Shown here in pieces: positions 1-7,072 of a stretch of 14,298 nt of DNA. The notes under the pieces were generated by a model, which saw only the letters and a program-made list of their open reading frames with translations, was not told where the DNA came from and searched no databases. Each line of letters opens with the position of its first letter. Positions within the stretch are counted from its first letter, which is position 1. This DNA is from Actinomycetota bacterium. GTDB taxonomy: Bacteria; Actinomycetota; Actinomycetes; Actinomycetales; Microbacteriaceae. Position numbers and translations under genes: made by a program. The DNA lies in the NCBI GenBank assembly GCA_016870695.1, contig VGAV01000021.1, positions 1 to 14,298 on the forward strand, written 5' to 3'.

Positions 1-931
1 CCAACCCGCGCAGCAGCGCGGCGACGCCGCCGATGTCGGCGGCATCCGGGACGTAGACGTGCGCGACCTGGTGGTCGGCGACGGCGAAGGCGCGCGAGGT
101 CCAGGGGTCCAGCTGCTCGCGGCCGTCCTGCACGTAGACCTCCAGCAGCCCCTCCCGGCGCAGCGCGCGGTTGACGTCGACCGGGCGGGACGCGTTCTCG
201 ATGCCGTACTCCGACAGCGCGACGACCGTGTACCCGCGGTCCTCCGCGTCGTCGAGGAGCGGGGTGAGGGCGGCATCCAGTTCCCGGGCGGCCCGGTCCG
301 CCTCGGGCGCGTCCGGTCCGAAGCGCTGCAGGTCGTAGTCCAGGTGCGGCAGGTAGGCCATGGTGAGGTCGGGGGCCGCCCCCCACCGCTCGCCGATCAC
401 GCCCCGGGTCGCCTCCGCCAACCACGCGCTGCTCTCGATGGATGCCGTCGGCCCCCAGTACTGGAACAGGGGGAACTCCCCCAGCGCCCCGGTCAGCCGC
501 TCGTGCAGGGCGGGGGGACGGACGTACGCGTCGGGGCTCTTGCGCCCGTCCGCGTGGTAGATCGGACGCGGGGTGACCGTGATGTCCGTGCTGGCCCCCA
601 TGGCGTACCACCAGCCGAGGTTCGCCGCCGTCAGACCGGGGCGGTGCCGGCGCGCGGTCTCCCACACCTTCTCCCCCGCGACGAGCCGGTTGTGCTGGCG
701 CCACAGCAGCGGGTCGCCCAGGTCGCGGAAGTGCCAGCCGTTGCCGACGATCCCGTGTTCGCGCGGCATCGTGCCGGTGAGGATCGTGGACTGCACGCTG
801 CATGTGACGGCGGGCAGGATCGTGTCGAGCCCGACGGCCCCGCCGCCGTCGGCGAGGCGGCGCAGGCGCGGCATGTGCGCGAGGGTGCGCGGCGTGAGCC
901 CGACGACGTCGAGCAGCAGGACGGGGGCCAT
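1..931 (-). CDS. eboF: EboF-type alkaline phosphatase superfamily protein (nucleotide pyrophosphatase/phosphodiesterase fold), 3' end outside window
   Basis: This is the N-terminal 310 residues of an alkaline-phosphatase-superfamily (type I phosphodiesterase/nucleotide pyrophosphatase) protein; the C-terminus lies beyond the left edge. Visible landmarks are a metal-ligand Asp at D8 in LLLDVVGLT, the expected nucleophile loop at residues 40-46 (PAVTCSV, T43 the likely nucleophile), the YLPHLDYDLQRFG block at 193-205, SEYGI at 240-244 and a late DHQVAH at 286-291. Canonical NPP enzymes have SDHGM and a DxxxH motif where this protein has SEYGI and D198xxxQ202, so its metal site is atypical, possibly a trait of the subfamily. 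The start is ATG at 931, sharing one base with the eboE stop (TGATG) and preceded by a strong GAGAGGAG ribosome site. As the last gene seen of an ebo operon, it would be EboF; the substrate is unknown. Family assignment is firm, the ebo role comes from context. Confidence 0.85.
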   Translation of the reverse strand, partial: MAPVLLLDVVGLTPRTLAHMPRLRRLADGGGAVGLDTILPAVTCSVQSTILTGTMPREHGIVGNGWHFRDLGDPLLWRQHNRLVAGEKVWETARRHRPGLTAANLGWWYAMGASTDITVTPRPIYHADGRKSPDAYVRPPALHERLTGALGEFPLFQYWGPTASIESSAWLAEATRGVIGERWGAAPDLTMAYLPHLDYDLQRFGPDAPEADRAARELDAALTPLLDDAEDRGYTVVALSEYGIENASRPVDVNRALRREGLLEVYVQDGREQLDPWTSRAFAVADHQVAHVYVPDAADIGGVAALLRGL

Positions 932-2139
932 CAACGGCTCCTCTCGAGGGGGAGGGATGCCGCCCGCGCGGCATCGACGTCGGGGCCGGCCGGCGCGGGC
1001 GGGGGCGGGACGTCCGGCGCGAGGGCGTGCGGGAGCGTCTCGCGCATCCACCGCAGCTCGGCCGCGATGCCGTCGACGAGCGTCGGGGGCTGCAGGGCGG
1101 CCGGCAGCACGGACCAGGTGTACGTCTCGACGTCGAGGTGGGCCTCGTCTCCGTGGGGCGCGTCGAGCACCGCGTCCACGGCCGCGCGCAGCACCTCGGT
1201 CGTCGCGCGCAGCGGCGGCGCCGGCCGGGCGTGGAGAGGGATGTGCACGTGCACCCGCCAGGGGGCGTCGACGGGCCAGGGCTCGGCGGCATCCAGGACC
1301 TCCGGCAGGTCGTCGGCGGAACGGATGCCGCGCGCTTCGCGCACCTGATGCACGTAGCGCTCCTCCGCGAAGGGGGCGAGCGCCCCCGTCGTCCGGGGGT
1401 CCGCCGGGTCGGGCACCTCGAGCGCCACGGAGGCCTGCACCTTCACCACCCGGACGCCGGCGGCCGTCGCCGCGGCGACGGCGTCCGCGGGATCGGCGAA
1501 CGACACCGCGAGATGGCACGTGTCCAGGCAGAGGCCGAGGAGGCCGTCGGCGGTCAGGTGCGGCCGCGCTCCCAGCCAGGCGACCACGTCGGCGACGTCG
1601 TCGAGGATGCAGCCGGGCTCTGGCTCGATCCCGACGCGGACCGTGCGACCGGTCGAGCGCTCGATGTCGCGGAGGCCTGCGACCAGACGGGACAGGGCGT
1701 CCTCCGCGGCCGCGTCGGCGGCGGCATCCCATCCGGTCCGCCACCCCAGCGGCAGGGTCGAGATGCTCCCGGAGGCCCCGGGCGGCAGGAGCGCGGCGAG
1801 CGCACCGGCGACGTCGAGGGTGTACCGCAGGCGGTCGGGGGTCGTCCAATCGGGACGGTAGACCGCGAGCTTGACGACGTCGTCGTGGAAGCCGCGGAAG
1901 GGGAACGCGTTGACGGTGCGCAGCTCGAGGCCGTTGCGCTCGAGCGCGTCGGCCAGGAGCCGCCGGGCCGCGGGGTCGTCCGCGAGCACCGCTGCGGCGT
2001 CGGCAGGGAGCCACAGCCCGACACCGAGCCGGTCGAGTCTCGCGGCGATGCGCACGGGTCCGGCGTGCTCGTCGAGCTGACGGACGATGCCGGCGACGTC
2101 CTCGGCCGGGTGGACGTTGGTGCAGTACGACAGCTCCAC
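931..2139 (-). CDS. eboE: EboE: metabolite traffic/xylose-isomerase-like TIM-barrel protein
   Basis: A 402-residue protein of the xylose-isomerase-like TIM-barrel superfamily, matching EboE of ebo clusters. It opens with MELSYCTNVHPAED, typical of the family. Metal-ligand candidates in barrel order are the Glu in GIEPEPGC (about residue 174), Asp/His in LCLDTCHLA (about 206-210), a His pair in HVHIPLH and the Glu in DVETYTW near residue 343. The last 30 or so residues are a Pro/Ala-rich tail. The start is GTG at 2139, directly abutting the eboB stop (TGAGTG), with AGGGGG a few bases upstream as ribosome site; the stop overlaps the eboF start by one base, so the pair are almost certainly co-translated. 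No reaction has been established for EboE; the fold suggests isomerisation or epimerisation of a sugar- or cyclitol-like substrate. I see no broken motif. An endonuclease-IV-like role is possible from fold alone but unlikely in this context. Confidence 0.9.
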   Translation of the reverse strand: MELSYCTNVHPAEDVAGIVRQLDEHAGPVRIAARLDRLGVGLWLPADAAAVLADDPAARRLLADALERNGLELRTVNAFPFRGFHDDVVKLAVYRPDWTTPDRLRYTLDVAGALAALLPPGASGSISTLPLGWRTGWDAAADAAAEDALSRLVAGLRDIERSTGRTVRVGIEPEPGCILDDVADVVAWLGARPHLTADGLLGLCLDTCHLAVSFADPADAVAAATAAGVRVVKVQASVALEVPDPADPRTTGALAPFAEERYVHQVREARGIRSADDLPEVLDAAEPWPVDAPWRVHVHIPLHARPAPPLRATTEVLRAAVDAVLDAPHGDEAHLDVETYTWSVLPAALQPPTLVDGIAAELRWMRETLPHALAPDVPPPPAPAGPDVDAARAASLPLERSR

Positions 2140-3024
2140 TCAGGCCCCCTGGCGCGAGGCCGTGCCGCGCAGCACGGAGTTGCCCGCGAAGGTGTCGGGG
2201 CCCTGCTGGGCGGGCGCGAAACCGGGGATCGGGTCGGTGACGACGCGGCCGCTCTGCCCGTAGAAGGCCACGGGGTTGCGCCACAGGATGCGGTCGACGT
2301 CGTCGTCGGTGAAGCCGGCGTCGAGCATCGCCAGCCCGGTCTTCGCCGTCTTCAGCGGGTCGGAGCGTCCCCAGTCGGCGGCCGAGTTGACGATGATGCG
2401 GTCGAGCCCGATGCGCTGCATGATCGCGACCACGCGCTGCTCGTCCATCTTCGTGTCGGGGTAGATCGAGAAGCCCATCCACGCCCCGCTCGCCGCCACG
2501 TCGTCCACGCACGTCTCATTGAGGTGGTCGACGAGGACCCGCTCCATCGGGATGCCCGATTCTGCGACGACGTCGAGGGTCCGGCGCGTGCCGACCGCCT
2601 TGTCGCGGTGCGGAGTGTGGACGAGGACCGGCAGGTCGAACTCGATGCCGAGGGCGAGGTGCTCCGCGAGGACCTCGTCCTCCTCGGGGGTCATCGAGTC
2701 GTACCCGGTCTCGCCGACCGCGACGACGCCGTCCTTGGCGAGGTAGCGCGGCAGCTCCGCCATGACCTCCCGGCAACGCGGGTCGTTCGCCTCCTTCGGG
2801 TTCAGCGCGATCGTGCAGTGATGGCGGATGCCGAACTGCGCGGCGCGGAACCTCTCCCACCCGATGAGGGTGTCGAAGTAGTCCAGGAAGGACCCGACGC
2901 TCGTGCGGGGCTGACCCAGCCAGAAGGCGGGTTCGACCAGGGCGCGCACGCCCGCGTCGTACATCGCCTCGTAGTCGTCGGTGGTCCGCGCCGTCATGTG
3001 GATGTGGGGGTCGAAGATGCGCAC
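2140..3024 (-). CDS. eboB: EboB-type TatD-family metal-dependent hydrolase
   Basis: A 294-residue amidohydrolase-superfamily protein of the TatD type. The metal-site residues are all visible: HxH at H7/H9 (FDPHIHMT), E105 (VAVGETGYD), H136 (VLVHTPH), H167 (VLVDHLNE) and D217 (NSAADWG). True TatD proteins are often described as 3'-5' nucleases, but ebo-linked relatives probably act on a small molecule. The chosen start is GTG at 3024, because the conserved IFDPHIH begins immediately after it and GAAAGG sits 7 bases upstream; the reading frame stays open up to 3183, but that extension is Pro/Arg/Ser-rich and looks non-coding. Its stop touches the eboE start, whereas a 118-bp gap separates it from the upstream EboA-fusion gene, the only real gap inside the operon. 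EboB is the usual name of the TatD-like gene in ebo clusters; labels vary between organisms. Confidence 0.9.
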   Translation of the reverse strand: MRIFDPHIHMTARTTDDYEAMYDAGVRALVEPAFWLGQPRTSVGSFLDYFDTLIGWERFRAAQFGIRHHCTIALNPKEANDPRCREVMAELPRYLAKDGVVAVGETGYDSMTPEEDEVLAEHLALGIEFDLPVLVHTPHRDKAVGTRRTLDVVAESGIPMERVLVDHLNETCVDDVAASGAWMGFSIYPDTKMDEQRVVAIMQRIGLDRIIVNSAADWGRSDPLKTAKTGLAMLDAGFTDDDVDRILWRNPVAFYGQSGRVVTDPIPGFAPAQQGPDTFAGNSVLRGTASRQGA

Positions 3025-3027
3025 GTC

Positions 3028-3049
3028 GGGCCTTTCGGGGGTGGGTGGG
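3028..3049 (+). other. G-quadruplex motif on the template strand just upstream of eboB
   Basis: The plus strand carries four G-runs: GGG (3028-3030), GGGGG (3037-3041), GGG (3043-3045) and GGG (3047-3049), with loops of 6, 1 and 1 bases. This fits the short-loop quadruplex rule well. It lies on the strand used as template for the ebo operon, ending 4 bases from the eboB start, and could slow RNA polymerase or form a C-rich structure in the mRNA. In such GC-rich DNA it may also be chance. The rest of the gap (3050-3142) holds no gene or clear promoter that I can see; it does repeat the string TTTCGGGGG at about 3033 and 3128. Confidence 0.45.
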
Positions 3050-3142
3050 TGTCGGCGCTGACTGGGCGCAGATGTACGCCGCGGGGGGTGTTGTGCGTGC
3101 ATTCGCGCCGAGTCACGGCTGAAGGGGTTTCGGGGGGCGAGG

Positions 3143-4672
3143 TCAGGGCTGGCTGAGGGCGGGGAGGACGAGGGCGAGATCATCCGGGACGGAGCGTCCG
3201 GCGGCGCGGCGCTCCTCGGCGAAGCGCGCGGCCATCGCGGCGAGCTCGTCGTCGGCCCGGCCCGTCAGGTCGTGGACGACGGAGAACGGGATGCCGAGGA
3301 AGGCGAGCTTGAGCACCCCGTGCCGCCACGCGTGGTCGTCGAGGTGGCGCGCCGCGAAGGCGCCCATCGCGACGGCGACGAGACGGGTGTCGTTCGTGCG
3401 GAGCGCGTCGAGCATGAGGGCGCGGCCGGCGTCCCGCCAGCGGGGATCGAGATCCGCGTCGGCCAGGGCGTTGATCCCGCGCAGCACGCCGCGCCGCTCG
3501 GCGTCGTCGCCGCGGTCATACAGCGCGGTGACGACCGCGGGGTCCGTGCCCTCCTCCGCGAGAGCGACGACCAGCGCGGCGCGGGCGGCGTCGTCGACCG
3601 TCGGGGCGTACGGGACGTCGTCGAGCGGATCCCGTCCGACCTGGCGGCCGGCCTCGGCGAACAGACGCGCCGCGCGCGCGGCATCCCTCCGGACCGTCTC
3701 GACCGCCGCGACCGTCCAGGGGTGAGCGGAGGGGATGCCGGAAGCGGAGGACGGTTCCGCGCGGGACGGCCCTCCCCCGGCCGCATCCCCTCCCTTCGGC
3801 GACGTCAAGGCGCCGGTGCCCGCCGCGGTCGCCGGGAGAGATGCGGCCCGGAGGGCGTCGAGACTGTGCCGTGCCAGCGCCGGGGCGGCGTGCGAATGGC
3901 GGGGCAGCTCCACGGCGACGACGCCGCGGTACCCGATCTCGCCGAGCGTCGCGAGGGCGGCGGCGAGATCCAGCTCGCCCTCCCCGAACGGCAGGTGCTC
4001 GTGCGCGTCCGACCGCATGTCGTCGGCCTGGACGTTCCGCAGCAGCGGGCCGGCCGCGCGCAAGGCGCCGACCACGCCCTCCGGCTCGACGACCACGCAG
4101 TGGCCGAGGTCCACGGTGAGGCCGAGGTTCGCCGGATGCCCCAGCCGCGCGCGCACGGCGACGGCGTCGGCGACCGTCTCGACGAGCATCCCGGGCTCGG
4201 GCTCGAGGGCCAGGACGACACCGTGCGACGCGGCGAACCCGACGATCTCGGCGAGCCGCGCATCGAGCAGGACCCGGGCGGCGTCGGCGGTGACATCGTC
4301 GGGCAGGACACCGCTCCAGAGCGAGACGCAGTCGGCATCCAGGATCTCCGCGATCTCGATCGCGCGCCGGAGGAACGCCATCCGTCGTTCGGCATCCCGG
4401 TCGACGAGGGTCGGGCGGTGCTTCACGAACGGGTCGAGCAGGTAGCGGGCGCCCGTCTCGACGACCACGCGGAGGCCGCGGCGGCGCAGATCGCCGGCGA
4501 GGGCGGTCGCCTCCGCCCGCCAGTCGGACGCGAACGGGTCGAGATGCGGGTGGCCCAGGGTCAGGGCGACGGCGCCGTAGCCGGTGGCCTGGAGCACGTC
4601 GAGCGCGTCGGGAAGGGCGTGGTCGGCGAAGCCGTTCGTCCCGTACCCCCACGTCCAGGGAACGTCGGTCAT
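3143..4672 (-). CDS. eboA: Fusion of sugar phosphate isomerase/epimerase-like TIM barrel (N-terminal) with EboA domain (C-terminal)
   Basis: A single 509-codon frame joins two proteins. Residues 1-275 are an AP-endonuclease-2-type TIM barrel: E157 (LALEPEPG), D188/H191 (TVDLGH), Q215 (NVQADD), H224/H226 and E255 (VAVELPRHSH) are the expected metal ligands. Residues 276-318 are a flexible Ala/Gly/Ser/Pro linker. Residues 319-509 match the EboA domain, a mainly helical family of unknown function: the signature DDHAWRHGVLKLAFLGIPF (445-463) and the closing ERRAAGRSVPDDL (487-499) are recognisable. The ATG start at 4672 overlaps the eboC stop as ATGA and has a strong GAGAGGAG seven bases upstream. 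In other ebo clusters EboA is, as I recall, usually a separate protein, so the fusion suggests the barrel and EboA act together. Domain calls are confident; the reaction is unknown. Separate translation of EboA from an internal start cannot be excluded. Confidence 0.88.
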   Translation of the reverse strand: MTDVPWTWGYGTNGFADHALPDALDVLQATGYGAVALTLGHPHLDPFASDWRAEATALAGDLRRRGLRVVVETGARYLLDPFVKHRPTLVDRDAERRMAFLRRAIEIAEILDADCVSLWSGVLPDDVTADAARVLLDARLAEIVGFAASHGVVLALEPEPGMLVETVADAVAVRARLGHPANLGLTVDLGHCVVVEPEGVVGALRAAGPLLRNVQADDMRSDAHEHLPFGEGELDLAAALATLGEIGYRGVVAVELPRHSHAAPALARHSLDALRAASLPATAAGTGALTSPKGGDAAGGGPSRAEPSSASGIPSAHPWTVAAVETVRRDAARAARLFAEAGRQVGRDPLDDVPYAPTVDDAARAALVVALAEEGTDPAVVTALYDRGDDAERRGVLRGINALADADLDPRWRDAGRALMLDALRTNDTRLVAVAMGAFAARHLDDHAWRHGVLKLAFLGIPFSVVHDLTGRADDELAAMAARFAEERRAAGRSVPDDLALVLPALSQP

Positions 4673-5634
4673 GTGATGTCTCCTCTCGTGCGGCGGCGGC
4701 TCAGGAGCCGGCCGACCGTCTCGACCGCGAGCAGGAAGGCCGTGGCGACCGGCGCCCCGGCCCGTGCGGTCAGGGCCGACTGCAGCGGGACGACGGCGCG
4801 GATGCCGGCCCGGGTGGCATCCCTCGCCTGACGCGCGCCGGGATCGCGCGCCACGGCGAGCTGTCCCGGCAGGACGGCGGCGAGATAGCGGGCGCCGCCG
4901 AGGAGAGCCGCGGCGCGGTGGCCGCGTCCGAGGAGTCCGGATGCCGCGACGGCGGTGCTCGCGACGACGGCCGCGCGACCGATGGTCACGGTCGTGCCGC
5001 TGACCTCGCCCCGAGAGACCGCGGTGACCGCGACCGTGTGCACCGCGACGGCCGCCGCGGGCAGGAGCGCCCCGCGCCAGGACGGACCGGCGGCGCCGAG
5101 CAGCACGTCGAGCCCGCGGCACAGGGCCATGACCGCCGGACCCGCCGGCGTCGCCTTGAACACGAGGTCGTACGACCAGAGCGAGGCGGCGAGCGCCAGG
5201 GACACGAGCCCCGACGCCCGACCCGCGGCGAAGGCCGCTCCCATTCCGGCCGCGGTCAGGACCACGCCCGTGGCGAGGGCGCGCTGGCGGCTGATGCGGC
5301 CCGACGGGATCGGCCGTTCGGGGCGTTCCCCCGCGTCGAGGTCGGCGTCGGCGTAGTCGTTCAGGGCCATACCCGCGCTGTAGAGGCAGACGCTCGCCCC
5401 GGCGAGGGCGACGGCGCGGACCGGGGTGGCGGCGCGGACCGGGGTGGCGGTGCGGACCGGGGTGGCGGCGCGCCGGGCCTCGCGCGGGACCGCCGCGGGG
5501 CGGGGCTGGGGCGGGGTGGCATCCATCGCCCGGCACCCGCCCGCTGCGCTCACCGCGCCGACGAGTGCGTCGCCGAGGACGGTGAGCGAGGCGGGCGCGC
5601 GGACGAGGTCGAGGTAGTCCGCGACGCGGGTCAC
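4669..5634 (-). CDS. eboC: EboC: UbiA-family prenyltransferase
   Basis: A 321-residue polytopic membrane prenyltransferase of the UbiA superfamily. The first Asp-rich motif is NDYADADLDAGERPERPI (residues 92-109), the diphosphate/Mg2+ binding site. The second conserved region is LWSYDLVFKATPAGPAVMALCRGLDVLLGA (152-181), with the K-TP-GP-MA-CRG pattern characteristic of EboC. Several hydrophobic helices follow, up to residue 308. The start is GTG at 5634, forming a GTGA overlap with the upstream inositol-phosphate-synthase-like gene; the ribosome site is weak, so translation is probably coupled. The first helix (about 13-33) is separated from the next (75-91) by a Pro/Arg/Ala-rich loop containing three exact-length repeats of ATPVR(A/T), longer than I would expect for the family. 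The acceptor and prenyl donor are unknown. The open frame extends upstream to 5976, but that part overlaps the neighbour and lacks homology. Confidence 0.9.
   Translation of the reverse strand: MTRVADYLDLVRAPASLTVLGDALVGAVSAAGGCRAMDATPPQPRPAAVPREARRAATPVRTATPVRAATPVRAVALAGASVCLYSAGMALNDYADADLDAGERPERPIPSGRISRQRALATGVVLTAAGMGAAFAAGRASGLVSLALAASLWSYDLVFKATPAGPAVMALCRGLDVLLGAAGPSWRGALLPAAAVAVHTVAVTAVSRGEVSGTTVTIGRAAVVASTAVAASGLLGRGHRAAALLGGARYLAAVLPGQLAVARDPGARQARDATRAGIRAVVPLQSALTARAGAPVATAFLLAVETVGRLLSRRRTRGDIT
5413..5466 (-). repeat. Three tandem 18-bp in-frame repeats inside eboC
   Basis: Units at 5413-5430, 5431-5448 and 5449-5466 are identical apart from one base (C/T at 5415/5433 versus 5451). 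They encode ATPVRT-ATPVRA-ATPVRA, residues 57-74 of EboC, in the loop after the first membrane helix. Being a multiple of 3, copy number can change without breaking the frame. Confidence 0.9.
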
Positions 5635-6884
5635 GGGGCGGTGACCGGCTCGGGGGCGCGGACGGGGGACGCGAGGTCCTCCGCACGACCGGTCGATGGG
5701 GAGGTCTCGTGCGCGAGCGAGGCCGAGGTGCGGAGCGTCCAGTCGACGAAGCGCGTGGTCTGCTCGGCGAAGGCGTGGACGTCGCTGCCCCACGGGTCCT
5801 TGAAGAAGCAGCCGAGGTCGGCGACGACACCGGTGTGCCCGGCACGCGTGGCGAGGGCGAGGGCGCGGACCAGGTCGATCACCAGCGGCGCCGCGAGGGC
5901 GGAGTCGTACGCGCTCCAGGTGGTCTGGAGGGTGACGCGGCTGCCGAGGAAACCGGCGGCGTGGACGTGGTCCCACGCCGTCTTGACGTCACCGAGATCG
6001 GGCACGTTGTCGATGTGCAGCGGGGCGACGACGTCGTCTCCGACGAGAGCGTGCAATCCGCGGTTCTTGGAGACGAGCTTCGAGCGCACCGCCTCGGGGT
6101 CGGCGAGGGTGGCGCCGTCGCCGCCGCCGAGGAGGTTCGTCCCTGCCCACGAGCGGACTGAGAAGCCGCGGGCGGCGAACATCGGCGCGAGCACCGTACG
6201 GAGGAGGGTCTCGCCCGTCTTGCCGTCTTGACCGGCGTAGGCGATGCCGGCGCGGTCGGCGCGGTCGCGGAGGGCCGGGAGGTTCAGCGACGCGGACGGC
6301 GTGAAGGCCGCGTAGGCGACACCGGCGGCGACGGCGGCCGCCGCGGCGCGCGAGCTCGGCGGGAGGATGCGGACACCCGGGGTGCGGAGCGCGGCGGTCA
6401 GCACCTCGTCGGACTCGAAACCCGGGTGGTACGGCGGAAGGGGCTCCGTGGAGGAGACGTCGACGACCACCACTTCGCGCAGTCCGTGGCGGTCCCGGAA
6501 GTCCCGGATGTCCGCGGCGAGGAGATCGATCTCCTCCTGCTGGGTCGTCAGGCCGCTGGGGACGCGGCGGATGTTCTGCTCGGTCGCGACGAGCGCGCTG
6601 CGGACCTTCTCGACCAGGGAGGCGGGGAACATGCCACCGTCGGCGAGGGCGAAGGCCTTCTCGACGAGCGGGGTGTCGGAGATGTCGTGACCGCCGACGA
6701 CGATCCCGGCGATCGGGGGGAACGCGGCGTCGCGAACGGCGTCCGTCTCGGTCACGAGACCTGTCGGCTCCACCAAGCCCGCGCTGAGGGCGTGGATGCC
6801 GATGGTCGCGGTGGTCGCCAGCGATCCGCGGGCGCCGATGAACCAGGCGCCGACGTCGGGGACGGTGTTGTGCGAGCTGTTCAC
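5631..6884 (-). CDS. Inositol-3-phosphate synthase-like protein (ebo-associated)
   Basis: A 417-residue protein of the myo-inositol-1-phosphate synthase family, which converts glucose-6-phosphate to inositol-3-phosphate using bound NAD. It has a Rossmann glycine motif WFIGARGSLATT (14-25), SSTEP (144-148), the GQDGKTGETLLRT active-site block (218-230; canonical form GDDxKSGQT), NLLGGGDG (250-257; canonical NxLGNxDG), the paired SK-SK lysines (SKLVSKNRGL, 268-277), DNVPDLGDVKTAWDHV (292-307) and DSALAAPLVIDLVRA (327-341). The start is GTG at 6884: homology begins about 10 residues later, although the frame stays open to an ATG at 7022. It is the first gene of the ebo operon, its stop forming GTGA with eboC. 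It is a divergent, cluster-specific paralogue, so the product may be a related cyclitol phosphate rather than housekeeping inositol phosphate. It is cytosolic, with no signal peptide. Confidence 0.9.
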   Translation of the reverse strand: MNSSHNTVPDVGAWFIGARGSLATTATIGIHALSAGLVEPTGLVTETDAVRDAAFPPIAGIVVGGHDISDTPLVEKAFALADGGMFPASLVEKVRSALVATEQNIRRVPSGLTTQQEEIDLLAADIRDFRDRHGLREVVVVDVSSTEPLPPYHPGFESDEVLTAALRTPGVRILPPSSRAAAAAVAAGVAYAAFTPSASLNLPALRDRADRAGIAYAGQDGKTGETLLRTVLAPMFAARGFSVRSWAGTNLLGGGDGATLADPEAVRSKLVSKNRGLHALVGDDVVAPLHIDNVPDLGDVKTAWDHVHAAGFLGSRVTLQTTWSAYDSALAAPLVIDLVRALALATRAGHTGVVADLGCFFKDPWGSDVHAFAEQTTRFVDWTLRTSASLAHETSPSTGRAEDLASPVRAPEPVTAP

Positions 6885-7037
6885 GTGGGGAATCCGTTCT
6901 TCATCGAGGGACGTGAGTGCGCAGGCGCGCGGCAGTGCCGCACGGCGGTGGATGCCACCGGCGAGGGAGCGTCCGTGAGGGGGGAGCACGGACGGGGTGC
7001 GAGGCCTGACCTTTCTCTTCATCGAGGAGCCCTGGCG
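6885..7037 (-). promoter_or_regulatory. Structured 5' leader of the ebo operon
   Basis: About 150 nt lie between the predicted transcription start (near 7037) and the GTG at 6884. On the transcript I see a perfect 7-bp hairpin GTCCGTG/CACGGAC (6993-6971) with a C-rich 9-nt loop, a perfect 6-bp hairpin CGGTGG-CAT-CCACCG (6960-6946), and a smaller CGGC/GCCG hairpin near 6940-6930. A 12-bp direct repeat CCTCGATGAAGA occurs at 7027-7016 and again at 6909-6898. The second copy opens a tiny frame, ATG at 6904 encoding MKNGFPT, whose TGA overlaps the GTG start of the synthase-like gene. The leader could hold a regulatory RNA, but I do not recognise a known riboswitch. Confidence 0.4.
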
Positions 7038-7043
7038 TTTTCG

Positions 7044-7072
7044 ACACTATTCGCGCTTTTGCGGAATGGCAA
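7044..7072 (-). promoter_or_regulatory. Sigma-70-type promoter of the ebo operon
   Basis: Read on the minus strand, TTGCCA (7072-7067, 5 of 6 to the -35 consensus) is followed after exactly 17 bp by TAGTGT (7049-7044, a TANNNT -10 box). It lies in the only AT-rich island of the 382-bp gap upstream of the first ebo gene and predicts a start near 7037. Confidence 0.65.

Noticed and set aside
1027..3156. 709-codon plus-strand open frame antisense to eboE and eboB
   Set aside because: Composition is Arg/Gly/Val/Asp-rich without any recognisable domain, and it is the mirror of two well-supported genes; long antisense frames are expected at this GC content.
3025..3183. N-terminal extension of the TatD-like protein to a start at 3102 or 3183
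   Set aside because: The added residues are Pro/Arg/Ser-rich with no family similarity, and the GTG at 3024 has a good GAAAGG site directly before the conserved IFDPHIH.
6885..7022. N-terminal extension of the inositol-phosphate-synthase-like protein to the ATG at 7022
   Set aside because: The extra 46 residues are basic and unlike the family, and they would overlap the hairpins of the leader; still possible since that ATG lies about 15 nt after the predicted transcript start.
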